A DNA stretch of 64,000 bases from Subtercola lobariae (GCF_014640255.1 NZ_BMGP01000001.1:186001-250000), one strand, 5' to 3'; positions 53,513 to 62,984 are shown, counted from the first letter of the stretch. A program made the numbers and translations. The notes: a model not told the origin generated them from the letters alone.

Positions 53513-54484
53513 GTGACCACCGCAGATCTGCTCAACAAGATCGAACAGGTGGTGATCGCTCTGGCGGCCTTTGCGGCTGTCATCGGTCTCCTCCTGTTCA
53601 TCATCGACCGGGCTCCGAAGAAGCGAAAAGACTTCTTTCAGCTGGTCGGGTTCGTCGCCCCGGCGTTCATCCTTTTGATCATCGGGCTGGTGTATCCGGC
53701 CATCCGCACGGCGATTCAGTCGCTCTACGATGCCAAGGGCAACTTCATCGGGCTAGACAACTTCGTGTGGGCATTTACCCAGCCCGACTCGTTGGTGAGC
53801 CTTCGAAACACTGTCATCTGGGTGATTCTGACGCCGTTGGCCTCAACGGCAATCGGGCTGGCGTACGCGGTGTTCATCGACAAGTCGCGCGGCGAGAAGT
53901 ATTTCAAAGCGCTGGTGTTCATGCCGATGGCCATTTCGTTCGTGGGCGCCAGCATCATCTGGAAGTTCGTGTACGAATACCGCCCGAGCAGTGCGAACCA
54001 GATCGGTCTGCTCAATCAGGTGGTGGTGTGGCTCGGCGGTCAGCCTGTGCAGTGGTTGCAGGCTGTACCGGCGAACACCATCTTCTTGATTGTGGTGATG
54101 GTGTGGATACAGACCGGATTCGCGATGGTGGTCTTGTCGGCAGCCATTAAGGGCGTGCCGACCGAGATTGTGGAGGCCGCGCAACTCGATGGCACGAACG
54201 CGTGGCAGCGGTTTACGAATGTGACTATTCCGGGCATCCAGGGCTCGCTTGTTGTGGTGGTGACCACCATTTCGATTGCCACCCTGAAGGTTTTCGACAT
54301 TGTGCGCACCATGACCGCGGGCAACTTCGATACCAGCGTGCTGGCGAATGAGATGTATACCCAGGCGTTTCGCGCCGGTGAGCCAGGGCGCGGCTCGGCC
54401 CTGGCGCTCATTCTGTTCGTGCTGGTGCTGCCCGTGGTCATTTACAACGTCAGAGTGTTGCGTAAGCAGAGGGAGATTCGATGA
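53513..54484 (+). CDS. sugar ABC transporter permease, AglF-like
   Basis: Permease of 323 residues with an N-terminal span QVVIALAAFAAVIGLLLFII and five or six more, including FVAPAFILLIIGLVYPAIRT and TIFLIVVMVWIQTGFAMVVL. The coupling loop reads EIVEAAQLDGTNAWQRFTNV, with TIPGIQG immediately after. It starts with GTG at 53513, 12 bases after the binding protein, and overlaps the second permease by four bases. Confidence 0.87.
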   Translation: MTTADLLNKIEQVVIALAAFAAVIGLLLFIIDRAPKKRKDFFQLVGFVAPAFILLIIGLVYPAIRTAIQSLYDAKGNFIGLDNFVWAFTQPDSLVSLRNTVIWVILTPLASTAIGLAYAVFIDKSRGEKYFKALVFMPMAISFVGASIIWKFVYEYRPSSANQIGLLNQVVVWLGGQPVQWLQAVPANTIFLIVVMVWIQTGFAMVVLSAAIKGVPTEIVEAAQLDGTNAWQRFTNVTIPGIQGSLVVVVTTISIATLKVFDIVRTMTAGNFDTSVLANEMYTQAFRAGEPGRGSALALILFVLVLPVVIYNVRVLRKQREIR

Positions 54485-55470
54485 GCGTCGCACCGGTCGA
54501 GCTTCCGATTCCGGGCAGTTCTACTGCCGGTCGGGCTCCGTCGCTTGAAGAAGAGTATGTCGAGGCCACCACGAAGGCCGGAAGGGTCAGGCGCAACCTC
54601 ACATCGAAGTGGGCGACGGTTGCCGCACTGCTGATCGCGGTGCTCTGGACCATTCCGACCTTCGGGTTGCTGCTCTCGTCGTTCAGGCCGTCGATACTGA
54701 TCAAAACCACCGGCTGGTGGACCATTTTCAGTAACCCCGGCTTGACCCTCGACAATTACCGCGACGTGCTCTTCTCGTCGTCGGCAACGGCGCCGCAGCT
54801 CGGCCAGTACTTCGTGAACTCGGTGGCCATCAGCATTCCGGCCACCGTGTTTCCGCTGGTGCTGGCCTCGATGGCGGCCTATGCGTTCGCGTGGATGAAC
54901 TGGAAAGGGCGCGACATCGTTTTCGTGCTCGTCTTCGCGCTGCAGATCGTGCCGCTGCAGATGGCGCTGATTCCGTTGCTTTCGTTCTTCTCGCGAGGCA
55001 TCACCATCGGCAACGCGCTGATCATCCCACCCACGCCCTCGGGAACGTACGCCCAGCTCTGGTTCGCGCACACCGCGTTCGCTCTGCCGCTCGCGATCTT
55101 CTTGCTCTACAACTTCATTTCGCAGGTGCCGGGCGAGGTGATTGAGGCGGCTCGAGTAGACGGGGCGTCGCACGGGCAGATCTTCTTGCGCATCATCATT
55201 CCGCTCGCGATGCCGGCGCTCGCGTCGTTCGCCATCTTCCAGTTTTTGTGGGTCTGGAACGATCTGCTGGTGGCACTGGTGTTCTCTGGCGGGTCACCGG
55301 ATGTCGCGCCCCTCACCCAGAGGCTCGCTGAACTCACCGGCAGCAGAGGCCAAGACTGGCAGCGCTTGACGGCGGCGGCGTTCGTGTCGATCGTGGTGCC
55401 GTTGATCGTGTTTTTCAGCTTGCAGCGATACTTCGTTCGTGGGCTGCTCGCGGGGTCGACCAAGGGGTAG
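54481..55470 (+). CDS. sugar ABC transporter permease, AglG-like
   Basis: Second permease of 329 residues. Spans include WATVAALLIAVLWTIPTFGL, ATVFPLVLASMAAYAFAWMN and FVSIVVPLIVFFSLQRYFVR. The coupling loop is EVIEAARVDGASHGQIFLRI, with IIPLAMPALASFAIFQFLW after it. The N-terminal 35 residues are cytosolic and Pro/Ser-rich. It is the last gene of the importer operon, 31 bases before the exporter gene. Confidence 0.88.
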   Translation: MSVAPVELPIPGSSTAGRAPSLEEEYVEATTKAGRVRRNLTSKWATVAALLIAVLWTIPTFGLLLSSFRPSILIKTTGWWTIFSNPGLTLDNYRDVLFSSSATAPQLGQYFVNSVAISIPATVFPLVLASMAAYAFAWMNWKGRDIVFVLVFALQIVPLQMALIPLLSFFSRGITIGNALIIPPTPSGTYAQLWFAHTAFALPLAIFLLYNFISQVPGEVIEAARVDGASHGQIFLRIIIPLAMPALASFAIFQFLWVWNDLLVALVFSGGSPDVAPLTQRLAELTGSRGQDWQRLTAAAFVSIVVPLIVFFSLQRYFVRGLLAGSTKG

Positions 55471-55501
55471 GGGCAGGGTGTTTCGCGCGTAATCTGAGTG
55501 G

Positions 55502-57436
55502 ATGAGCGGTGTAGGTAGAGGCGGGCGCGGTGGCGCTGGCGCTGGCGGCGGCGGTGGCGGTGGCGGTGGCGGCGGCCGCGTGAGCGGCGGCGACGTCAAG
55601 GCGCAGCGGGCCGCCAACGCTGCGGCGCCCAAAGTCGAGCATCTGCTCAGGCGAATTGCGGAGTTGTTTCAGCCGTACCGCATGCCGATCATCCTGACCA
55701 TCATTCTGGTGCTGGTGGCAGCGGCGCTTTCGGTGATTCCGCCGCTGCTCACCGCGCGGGCTTTTGACGTGGGGCTGTTTCCGCCGGGCGGTAAGCCCAA
55801 CGTGGGCGCGCTCGGTGCGATCGTCGGCGCGATGATTGCGCTCTACGTCATTTCGACGCTGCTCGGGGTGTGGCAGACCTACCTCACCGCGACCGTCGGC
55901 AACAAGGTGATGGGCGCGCTGCGGGTGCGGCTGTTCAGCCACCTGCAGGCGATGGAGCTGAGCTTTTTCACCAAGACGAAGACCGGGGTCATTCAGTCGC
56001 GGCTGCAGAACGATGTCGGTGGGGTCGCCTCGGTGCTGACCAACACGATCTCGAGCGTGCTGGGCAACACCGTCACGGTCATCGCGGCGTTCGTCGCCAT
56101 GCTGCTGCTGAACTGGCAGCTCACGGTGGTGGCCATCGTGCTGATGCCGATTCTGGTGATCGCCCAGCGGCGGGTGGGTCAGGTACGAGCGCGTATCGCC
56201 ACGAAGACGCAGGAGTCGCTGTCAGATATGACCGCGATCACGCAAGAGACCCTCAGCGTGTCAGGCATTCTGCTCTCGAAGAGTTTCAATCGGCAGAACA
56301 CCGAAATCGCGCGGTACGCCGACGAGAACGCGAACCAGGTGCGATTGCAGGTGAGCCAGCAGATGAGCGGGCAGTGGTTCTTCGCCATGGTCAGCATTTT
56401 CTTGTCGAGCATCCCGGCGATCGTGTATCTGGTGGCCGGGTTTCTGCTCAACAACGGGGCCGTCGACATTACAGCCGGAACGATCGTGGCCTTCACCACT
56501 GTGCAGGCGCGGTTGCTCTTCCCGTTGCTCGGCCTGATGCGGGTGGCGCTCGACCTGCAGACCTCGGGCGCGCTGTTCGCTCGCATCTTCGAGTACCTCG
56601 ACCTGAAGCCGTCGATCGCCGACCGTACCGGTGCCGTCGAGGTGCCCACGAGCATGTCGTCTGCGGCGGCCGCCTTCGATCCGGATGCCGCGGGCCGGGT
56701 CGCGTTCGACGACGTCACGTTTCGCTATGCCGACGCTTCGCCGACCACGCGCCCGACCCTCGACGGCGTCTCGTTCGAGATCGAGCCCGGACAGTTTGCG
56801 GCGTTCGTCGGAGCATCCGGAGCGGGTAAGACCACGATTTCGTACCTCATACCCCGGTTCTACGAGGCGACGGGTGGGCGCGTGCTCTTCGGCGGCATCG
56901 ACGTGCGCGACCTGAAGCAGGAGTCTCTCGTGGCGCACCTCGGCATCGTGAGCCAGGAAACGTACCTCTTTCACGCCTCCATCGCCGAGAACCTGAGATA
57001 CGCGAAGCCGGATGCCACGCAGAACGAACTCGAAGCGGCGTCGAAGCAGGCGAACATCCACGACCGCATTATGAGCTTCGACGACGGCTACGACACCATC
57101 GTGGGGGAGCGCGGATACCGCCTTTCGGGCGGCGAGAAGCAGCGCATCGCCATTGCGCGGGTGCTGCTGAAAGACCCCGCGGTGCTGATTCTCGACGAAG
57201 CGACCAGTGCGCTCGACTCCATCTCAGAGCGCATCGTGCAGCAGGCGCTCGACACCGCGGCCCGCGGGCGCACGACCATCGCGATCGCACACCGGCTCTC
57301 GACCGTGGTGGCCGCCGACGTGATCTTCGTCATCGACGAGGGCCAGATCGTAGAGCGCGGAACCCACGCCGAGCTCCTGGCGGCGGGCGGGGCCTACTCC
57401 GACCTGTACTCGGAGCAGGTGGCGGCGACCGCCTGA
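55502..57436 (+). CDS. ABC exporter, fused permease and ATPase (MsbA/LmrA type)
   Basis: Half-transporter of 644 residues that would function as a dimer. Transmembrane domain (about 60-350) contains LTIILVLVAAALSVIPPLLT and NTVTVIAAFVAMLLLNWQLT; the ATPase domain has Walker A GASGAGKTTISYLIPRF, signature RLSGGEKQRIAIARVLLKD, Walker B VLILDEATSALDS and H-loop IAHRLSTVVAAD. The first 30 residues are almost pure Gly with Arg. ATG at 55502 is the first start of the frame; the Gly-rich leader makes the exact start uncertain. No accessory or regulator gene is next to it. Confidence 0.9.
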   Translation: MSGVGRGGRGGAGAGGGGGGGGGGGRVSGGDVKAQRAANAAAPKVEHLLRRIAELFQPYRMPIILTIILVLVAAALSVIPPLLTARAFDVGLFPPGGKPNVGALGAIVGAMIALYVISTLLGVWQTYLTATVGNKVMGALRVRLFSHLQAMELSFFTKTKTGVIQSRLQNDVGGVASVLTNTISSVLGNTVTVIAAFVAMLLLNWQLTVVAIVLMPILVIAQRRVGQVRARIATKTQESLSDMTAITQETLSVSGILLSKSFNRQNTEIARYADENANQVRLQVSQQMSGQWFFAMVSIFLSSIPAIVYLVAGFLLNNGAVDITAGTIVAFTTVQARLLFPLLGLMRVALDLQTSGALFARIFEYLDLKPSIADRTGAVEVPTSMSSAAAAFDPDAAGRVAFDDVTFRYADASPTTRPTLDGVSFEIEPGQFAAFVGASGAGKTTISYLIPRFYEATGGRVLFGGIDVRDLKQESLVAHLGIVSQETYLFHASIAENLRYAKPDATQNELEAASKQANIHDRIMSFDDGYDTIVGERGYRLSGGEKQRIAIARVLLKDPAVLILDEATSALDSISERIVQQALDTAARGRTTIAIAHRLSTVVAADVIFVIDEGQIVERGTHAELLAAGGAYSDLYSEQVAATA

Positions 57437-57592
57437 GCGCGGCGGCTGTGCCGCCGCGCCCGCCGCTGCGCGCCCGCCGCTGCGCGCCCTTCGCTTCGCG
57501 GCGACCGCCCGACGCCGCGCGGCCCCGCCTACGGGACGCCGCGTGACCCCGCCCGACGCCGCTGCCCCGCCGAGCCTATCCCCGGCCATTTT

Positions 57593-57654
57593 GTGAGACC
57601 GTTACGCCGTTTTGAGGCCGTTATACCGGCCTCAAAACGCCGTAACGGGCTCAC
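57593..57654. repeat. 62-bp palindromic repeat, family 1 copy B
   Basis: Arms 57593-57623 and 57624-57654 are complementary at 28 of 31 positions, with no loop. Ends read GTGAGACCG and CGGGCTCAC, the middle is GGCCGTTATACCGGCC, the same plan as 35267-35328. It lies between two convergent genes, six bases from the isochorismatase stop, and could terminate both. The preceding 150 bases of spacer are very GC-rich with a short CGCCCGCCGCTGCG tandem duplication near 57459-57490. Confidence 0.88.
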
Positions 57655-57660
57655 CGAGGT

Positions 57661-58404
57661 TCAGAAGCCGAGGCGCGTGCCGAGGGTTTCGCCGGGGCCG
57701 GCGGCTTCGATCTCAGTTGCTTCGACGCTCGATTCTGCTTCTTCGCCCTTTTCACGGGCCGCCGCGCCGAAACGTTCGAGCTTCTCGCGAGCGGTGAGGT
57801 GCCGCGCGGGCTCGGTGCTGGCGAAGATGTCAGAGGTGGGCAAGGCTGCGGTGGCGCGAACGGCGTCGAGCCAGGCCTCGGTGGTGGCCACGGCAGCGAA
57901 TCCCGACTGCAGTACGACGAGAACGCTCTCGTGCAAGGCTCGGGCCGAGAGGGCTCCAGCCGTGTTGCTGACGTCGAGGGTGCCGGTGGCGTCACTGAGC
58001 ACTTCGGCTGTGAGGCCGCGCTGCGTGGCATCCCGAGCCGTCGCCTCGACGCAGTTCTGCGTCATGTAGCCCGTCAGCGTGAGCGTGTCGATGTTGTTCG
58101 ACGCGAGCCAGGCCGCCAACTCGGTGCCGTCGAGCGCCGAATCTTCGGTCTTCTCTACAAGCAGGGCGCGTGGATGCCCGGCAATCGACTCGTGCAAGGC
58201 CCCGCCCTGGCTGCCCTTCGCGAAGATCGGCGACGACTCGGGGGCGACATGCTGCACTACCACGATCGGCACACCGGCATCGGTAGCGGCGTCCATGGCC
58301 ATCATGATGTTCGGAATGCTGACATGAAGCGACGGATACCCGATGGGCAGCTTCCCGTCGACATACTCGTTCTGCACATCTATGACGATCAAAGCTCTCT
58401 GCAC
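57661..58404 (-). CDS. isochorismatase-family cysteine hydrolase
   Basis: Hydrolase of 247 residues. The catalytic triad is visible as Asp in ALIVIDVQNEYVDG, Lys in LVEKTEDSALDG and nucleophilic Cys in LTLTGYMTQNCVEATARDAT. Nicotinamidase, isochorismatase and carbamoyl hydrolases share this fold, so the substrate is open. The last 50-60 residues, with EKLERFGAAAREKGEEAESS, are a charged extension beyond the usual 180-190 residue fold. Its 3' end abuts the palindrome at 57593-57654; its 5' end is divergent from cystathionine beta-synthase with a 53-base spacer. Confidence 0.85.
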   Translation of the reverse strand: MQRALIVIDVQNEYVDGKLPIGYPSLHVSIPNIMMAMDAATDAGVPIVVVQHVAPESSPIFAKGSQGGALHESIAGHPRALLVEKTEDSALDGTELAAWLASNNIDTLTLTGYMTQNCVEATARDATQRGLTAEVLSDATGTLDVSNTAGALSARALHESVLVVLQSGFAAVATTEAWLDAVRATAALPTSDIFASTEPARHLTAREKLERFGAAAREKGEEAESSVEATEIEAAGPGETLGTRLGF

Positions 58405-58457
58405 AGCACCAACGTAACACCACGAATCAGCGCGCGGCCGTCAACTACAGTGAATGG

Positions 58458-59822
58458 GTGAAGTACGCAGAAACAGTTCTCGACCTGATCGGCAACACCC
58501 CGCTCGTTCGCCTCAATAGCGTGACGAAGGGCGTCGGTGCCACGGTTCTGGCGAAAATCGAATACCTGAACCCTGGTGGGTCGTCGAAAGACCGCATCGC
58601 CACGCGCATCATCGACGCCGCCGAGCGCGACGGGCTGTTGAAGCCGGGCGGCACCATCGTCGAACCCACCTCGGGTAACACGGGGGTCGGGCTGGCGCTG
58701 GTGGCGCAGCAGCGCGGCTACCGGTGCGTGTTCGTGCTGCCCGACAAGGTGGGTGAAGATAAACGCAACGTTTTGACGGCGTACGGTGCCGAGATAGTGG
58801 TGACTCCGACGGCGGTGGCCCCCGAGCATCCCGACTCGTATTATTCGGTGTCTGACCGGCTGGCGCGCGAGATTCCGGGTGCGTTCAAGCCCAATCAGTA
58901 CGCCAACCCGAACGGGCCGCTCAGCCACTACGAGACCACCGGGCCCGAGATCTGGCGCGACACCGACGGCCAGGTCACGCACTTCGTGGCGGGCGTGGGC
59001 ACGGGCGGCACCATCAGCGGTGTCGGCCGGTATCTGAAAGAGGTGTCGGATGCCCGGGTGCAGGTCATCGGGGCCGACCCCGAGGGGTCGGTGTATTCCG
59101 GGGGAACCGGGCGGCCTTACCTCGTCGAGGGTGTGGGCGAAGACTTCTGGCCGAGTGCGTACGACCCGAGCGTGGTCGACCGGGTCATCGCGTCGAGCGA
59201 CGCCGAGTCGTTCGAACTCACGCGCCGGCTTGCGCGCGAAGAAGGTCTGCTCGTGGGCGGGTCGAGTGGGCTCGCAGTTTCGGTGGCGCTCAAGGTCGCG
59301 GCAGATCTGCCATCTGATGCAGTCGTGGTGGTGCTGCTGCCCGACGGCGGGCGCGGTTACCTCGGCAAGATCTTCAACGAGAAGTGGATGCGATCGTACG
59401 GCTTCACCGCGGAGTCGAGCGAGAGTACGGTGCGCGATCTGCTCGGGCTGAAGAACGGTTCGCTACCCGACCTGGTGCACGCGCATCCGACTGACACGGT
59501 GCACGACGCCATCGAGATCATGACGAAATACGGGGTGTCGCAGCTGCCGATGCTGAGCGCCGAACCACCCGTAGTGATCGGCGAGGTGGTCGGGTCGATC
59601 AACGAGCAGACTCTGCTCGAGCAGGTGTTCAGCGGGGCGGCGCAGATGCCTGACAAGGTGGGTGCGTTCGCGAGCGAGGCGCTGCCGCTGATCGGCATCA
59701 ACGAGTCGGTGTCGGCCGCGCGGGCCGCGCTGACCACCGCACAGGCGCTGCTCGTGACCGATGACGGCAAACCCGTGTCGGTTGTCACGCGGCAAGACCT
59801 GCTGAGCTTTTTGAGCGAATGA
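58458..59822 (+). CDS. cystathionine beta-synthase
   Basis: PLP enzyme of 454 residues converting serine and homocysteine to cystathionine in reverse transsulfuration. PLP Lys in LNPGGSSKDRIATR; phosphate-binding loop VEPTSGNTGVGLALVAQ; VGTGGTISGVGRYLKE near residue 180. The C-terminal 120 residues form a CBS-domain pair (VHDAIEIMTKYGVSQLPMLS and LLVTDDGKPVSVVTRQDLLS), which distinguishes it from O-acetylserine sulfhydrylase. It starts with GTG and overlaps the following gene by ATGA. Confidence 0.93.
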   Translation: MKYAETVLDLIGNTPLVRLNSVTKGVGATVLAKIEYLNPGGSSKDRIATRIIDAAERDGLLKPGGTIVEPTSGNTGVGLALVAQQRGYRCVFVLPDKVGEDKRNVLTAYGAEIVVTPTAVAPEHPDSYYSVSDRLAREIPGAFKPNQYANPNGPLSHYETTGPEIWRDTDGQVTHFVAGVGTGGTISGVGRYLKEVSDARVQVIGADPEGSVYSGGTGRPYLVEGVGEDFWPSAYDPSVVDRVIASSDAESFELTRRLAREEGLLVGGSSGLAVSVALKVAADLPSDAVVVVLLPDGGRGYLGKIFNEKWMRSYGFTAESSESTVRDLLGLKNGSLPDLVHAHPTDTVHDAIEIMTKYGVSQLPMLSAEPPVVIGEVVGSINEQTLLEQVFSGAAQMPDKVGAFASEALPLIGINESVSAARAALTTAQALLVTDDGKPVSVVTRQDLLSFLSE

Positions 59823-60991
59823 CCGAAACGGAAACCATGTCTGAACAGCACTTCGAGACCACCGCCATTCACGCCGGGCAGGAGTTCGACCCGACGACGG
59901 GCGCGATCATTCCGCCCATCTACCAGACCTCGACGTTCGTGCAAGACGGCATCGGCGGGTTTCGCGGCGGCTACGAGTACGCCCGCGGCGGCAACCCCAC
60001 GCGTAGCTCACTCGAAACGCTGCTCGCGGCGCTTGAGGGCGGTGCGCACGGGTACTCGTTCGCGTCAGGGCTCGCGGCCGAAGACGCGCTGCTGCGCGCG
60101 GCGCTCGAGCCCGGCGATCACGTGGTGCTCGGCAACGATGTGTACGGCGGAACCCACCGGCTGATCAATACGATTCACAAGAAGTCGGGCATCCTGAACG
60201 ACACGGTCGAGATGATGGATCTTGACGCTGTTCGTGCGGCGGTCATCCCGGGCACGACGAAGATTCTCTGGCTCGAGACGCCCAGCAACCCGTTGATGAA
60301 GATCAGCGATGTTGCGGCGCTCGCCGAGATCGGGCACGCGGCGGGGGCGATCGTGGTGGTCGACAACACGTTCGCGTCGCCGTACCTGCAGCAGCCACTG
60401 GCGCTCGGCGCCGACGTCGTGGTGCACTCAACCACGAAATACCTGGGCGGCCACTCCGACGTGCTCGGTGGCGCTCTGGTGCTGAACGACGGCGAACTCA
60501 ACGAGAAGGTCGGCTACCAGCAGTTCGCCGCAGGTGCGGTGTCGGGCCCGATGGATGCGTGGCTCACCGTTCGCGGCATCAAGACTCTGGCCGTGCGAAT
60601 GGATAGGCACAGCGCCAATGCGCAAGCCATCGCCGAGCATCTGGTCGGGCATCCGGCCCTCGAGCGCATCTACTATCCCGGCCTCGAGGCCCACCCCGGG
60701 CACGAGCTGGCCGCGCGCCAGATGTCGGGTTTCGGCGGAATGCTCTCGGTGCAGCTGGTGGGCGGGCCATCGGCTGCGCGTCGCTTCGCCGAGTCGACGA
60801 AGCTCTTCTCGCTGGCCGAGTCGCTCGGCGGCGTCGAGTCGCTCATCGGTTACCCCAGCGAAATGACGCACGCCTCGGTGCGCGGCACGGCGCTCGAGGT
60901 GCCAGAGAACCTCATTCGCCTCTCGGTGGGCATCGAGAACGTCAACGACCTGCTCGCTGACCTCGACGAGGCGCTTGCCGCCGTGAGCTGA
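59819..60991 (+). CDS. cystathionine gamma-synthase / gamma-lyase
   Basis: PLP enzyme of 390 residues of the Cys/Met metabolism family. The PLP-binding Lys is in VVHSTTKYLGGHSDVLGGAL; other family blocks are YQTSTFVQDGIGGFRGGYEY, ARGGNPTRSSLETLLAALEG, FASGLAAEDALLRAALEPGD and LGGVESLIGYPSEMTHASVR. Synthase and lyase cannot be separated by these motifs; coupling to cystathionine beta-synthase (4-base overlap) favours the lyase direction, making cysteine. An ATG 18 bases downstream (59837) is another possible start. Confidence 0.9.
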   Translation: MTETETMSEQHFETTAIHAGQEFDPTTGAIIPPIYQTSTFVQDGIGGFRGGYEYARGGNPTRSSLETLLAALEGGAHGYSFASGLAAEDALLRAALEPGDHVVLGNDVYGGTHRLINTIHKKSGILNDTVEMMDLDAVRAAVIPGTTKILWLETPSNPLMKISDVAALAEIGHAAGAIVVVDNTFASPYLQQPLALGADVVVHSTTKYLGGHSDVLGGALVLNDGELNEKVGYQQFAAGAVSGPMDAWLTVRGIKTLAVRMDRHSANAQAIAEHLVGHPALERIYYPGLEAHPGHELAARQMSGFGGMLSVQLVGGPSAARRFAESTKLFSLAESLGGVESLIGYPSEMTHASVRGTALEVPENLIRLSVGIENVNDLLADLDEALAAVS

Positions 60992-61011
60992 CCCGCGCCG
61001 ATGTTCGCGCA

Positions 61012-61087
61012 TGGGAGTTTCGTCGGAGCAGAGCGAAGCTGAGCACGTATTGTCGACGTGTTCGCTCAGCTCCGACGAAAGTACCTC
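61012..61087. repeat. palindromic repeat, family 2 copy B
   Basis: Left arm TGGGAGTTTCGTCGGAGC at 61012-61029 pairs with GCTCCGACGAAA at 61069-61080 and partly beyond; CACGTATTG lies at 61044-61052, at the same offset as in the copy at 49857-49935. An inner stem (GAGCGAAGCTGAGC / GCTCAGC) is also possible. The element fills the spacer between two convergent genes. Confidence 0.85.
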
Positions 61088-61098
61088 GGTCTGCGCGG

Positions 61099-62421
61099 TC
61101 AGAAGGCGACGGGGTCGCGGATGATCGGGCACGTCATGCAGTGGCCCCCGCCGCGTCCGCGACCGAGCTCTGCGCCGACGATGGGAATGACCTCCACGCC
61201 GGCGCGGGTGAGTAGGTCGTTCGTCTGCGTGTTGCGATCGTAGGTGTAGACCACGCCGGGGCGGAGGGCCACCGCGTTGTTGCCGCTATCCCACTGCTGG
61301 CGCTCGGAGGCGTAGGCGTCGCCGCCGGTGGCGATGACGTTCAGCGCTGGCAGGCCGAGGGCGCGGGCCACAACATCGGTGAAGGGTGTCGACCCCTCGT
61401 CGGTGACGTCAAGGGTGCCTGCGCTGGCGCCCGGGCGAGGCGAAGTGGATGACCGCGCCAAACTCTGCGGCCCAGAACCGCGTGAGCGCAGTGCGGTTGC
61501 GGGGCGCAGCGTGAAGGTGTGCACCTCGTCGACGATGCGCGGGTACAGGGTGACGATGTCGCGGTCGGCGAAGGTGAAGACCGTGTCGAGGTGCATGGCG
61601 GCGCGGAGTTTGGGCATGCCGGCGACGACGATCTGCTCGGCGGCACCCGACTCGAAGAGCGCGGCTGCCACTTGCGTGATCGCTTGCCGCGAGGTGCGCT
61701 CGCTCATGCCCATCAGCACCACGCCGTTGCCGACGGGCATGATGTCGCCGCCCTCGAGGCTCGACTGGCCCCACTGCTGTTCGGGGTCGCCCCACCAGAC
61801 GGTTGATCCGACGTAGTCGGGGTGGTGCAGATAGATGGCCTTCATCAGCAGGGTTTCTGCTTTGCGGGCGCCCCAGTACAGCGGGTTGAGCGTCACGCCG
61901 CCGTAGAGCCAGCAGGTGGTGTCGCGAGTGTAGAGGGTGTTGGGCAACGGAGGCATGAGGTACTCACCCACCCCGGTGGTCTCGCGGGCCAGCGAGAGGT
62001 AAGGGTTGCGATACTCGTCGGGGAGGTCAGAGGTGGCGAGGCCTCCGATGAGGTAGTCGGCGAGCATCCGCGGCTCTAAGGAGTCGAGAAAGGCGAGGGT
62101 GTCGTCGACGAGGCCGAGGCCCACTTCGTTCGGCACGATCTTGCGGCTGAGCAGCCAGTCTTTGGCGGCAGGAATGGCCATGGTCTCGGCGAGCAGGTCG
62201 TGCAATTCGACCACGTCGACGCCGTTCGAGCGCAGGCTGGCGACGAAGGCGGCGTGGTCGTGCTGAGCGTTCTCGACCCACATCACGTCGTCGAAGAGCA
62301 GGGCATCGGCGTTGGTCGGCGTGAGTCGGCGGTGCGCGAGCCCCGGCGCGCAGACGAGCACTTTTCGCAGCTGCCCGACCTCAGAATGAACCCCGTATGT
62401 CGCCGAAACCAGTTCGCTCAT
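61099..62421 (-). CDS. arcA: arginine deiminase
   Basis: Hydrolyses arginine to citrulline and ammonia; 440 residues. Signature elements: [54 protein letters not shown] (R-D), [20 protein letters not shown], and the C-terminal catalytic Cys in [16 protein letters not shown] 40-residue Ser/Arg/Pro-rich stretch around 300-340 is longer than in classical ArcA. ATG 62421 is chosen because GGAAGGG precedes it; an open frame extends 57 bases further. No ornithine transcarbamylase or carbamate kinase gene is nearby, so the full fermentation pathway is not shown. Confidence 0.92.
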   Translation of the reverse strand: MSELVSATYGVHSEVGQLRKVLVCAPGLAHRRLTPTNADALLFDDVMWVENAQHDHAAFVASLRSNGVDVVELHDLLAETMAIPAAKDWLLSRKIVPNEVGLGLVDDTLAFLDSLEPRMLADYLIGGLATSDLPDEYRNPYLSLARETTGVGEYLMPPLPNTLYTRDTTCWLYGGVTLNPLYWGARKAETLLMKAIYLHHPDYVGSTVWWGDPEQQWGQSSLEGGDIMPVGNGVVLMGMSERTSRQAITQVAAALFESGAAEQIVVAGMPKLRAAMHLDTVFTFADRDIVTLYPRIVDEVHTFTLRPATALRSRGSGPQSLARSSTSPRPGASAGTLDVTDEGSTPFTDVVARALGLPALNVIATGGDAYASERQQWDSGNNAVALRPGVVYTYDRNTQTNDLLTRAGVEVIPIVGAELGRGRGGGHCMTCPIIRDPVAF

Positions 62422-62610
62422 GCGCGCCCTTCCCGTTGGCGACACTCTAGCCCGCCCACCGCCTCCCCGCGGGGTCATCGGGTGACGCGGGCGTCAGCGG
62501 CGCGACGCGGCGGGCAGGCCTGGCCGCAGGGGCCGTTCCCAGTGCGTGGGTGGTGCGGCGCGCGCCGAGCGCGCACGCCTGGCCGCAGGGGCGGCGGCCA
62601 GGCAATATAT

Positions 62611-62883
62611 TCAGAGGTCAGCGGCGCCGTACGTCGATTCGTCGGCGGAGGAGCCGTCGGCCGCCACGGCGGCCTCGCGGGCCTCTTCGGCAGTGTCGGT
62701 GAAGTCGACGGGGTCTTCTTTGTAGAAGATGGGGCGGGCATCGTCGTGCTCAGAGTTGGCGATGGCTTCGGCGGTTTGGCCCTCTTCGGTGGCGTTCTTG
62801 CGGTTCGTGAACGCCTCCTGCCCGGGCACCGAGCGAGCGTCGTCGTCGAATTCGCTGGCCAGAATTCCTGGAATGTCGGTCAT
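62611..62883 (-). CDS. small acidic hypothetical protein
   Basis: Protein of 90 residues, rich in Asp, Glu and Ala (EFDDDARSVPGQEAFTNRKN, DFTDTAEEAREAAVAADGSS), without membrane span or recognisable domain, probably disordered. AGAAGGG lies before the ATG at 62883. Its upstream region contains the minisatellite at 62985-63080, within about 100-200 bases. Codon use and the ribosome site support expression; function is unknown. About 190 bases, with low information content, separate it from the arginine deiminase gene. Confidence 0.68.
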   Translation of the reverse strand: MTDIPGILASEFDDDARSVPGQEAFTNRKNATEEGQTAEAIANSEHDDARPIFYKEDPVDFTDTAEEAREAAVAADGSSADESTYGAADL

Positions 62884-62984
62884 GGTGAACCCTTCTGAGG
62901 CTGTTGCAGTCACCGCGGTGTGGTGGCGGAGGTGTCTCAACGCTAGGCGCGTCTTGGGCGGGTGGCAACCCCGGCGGGTGCCGT

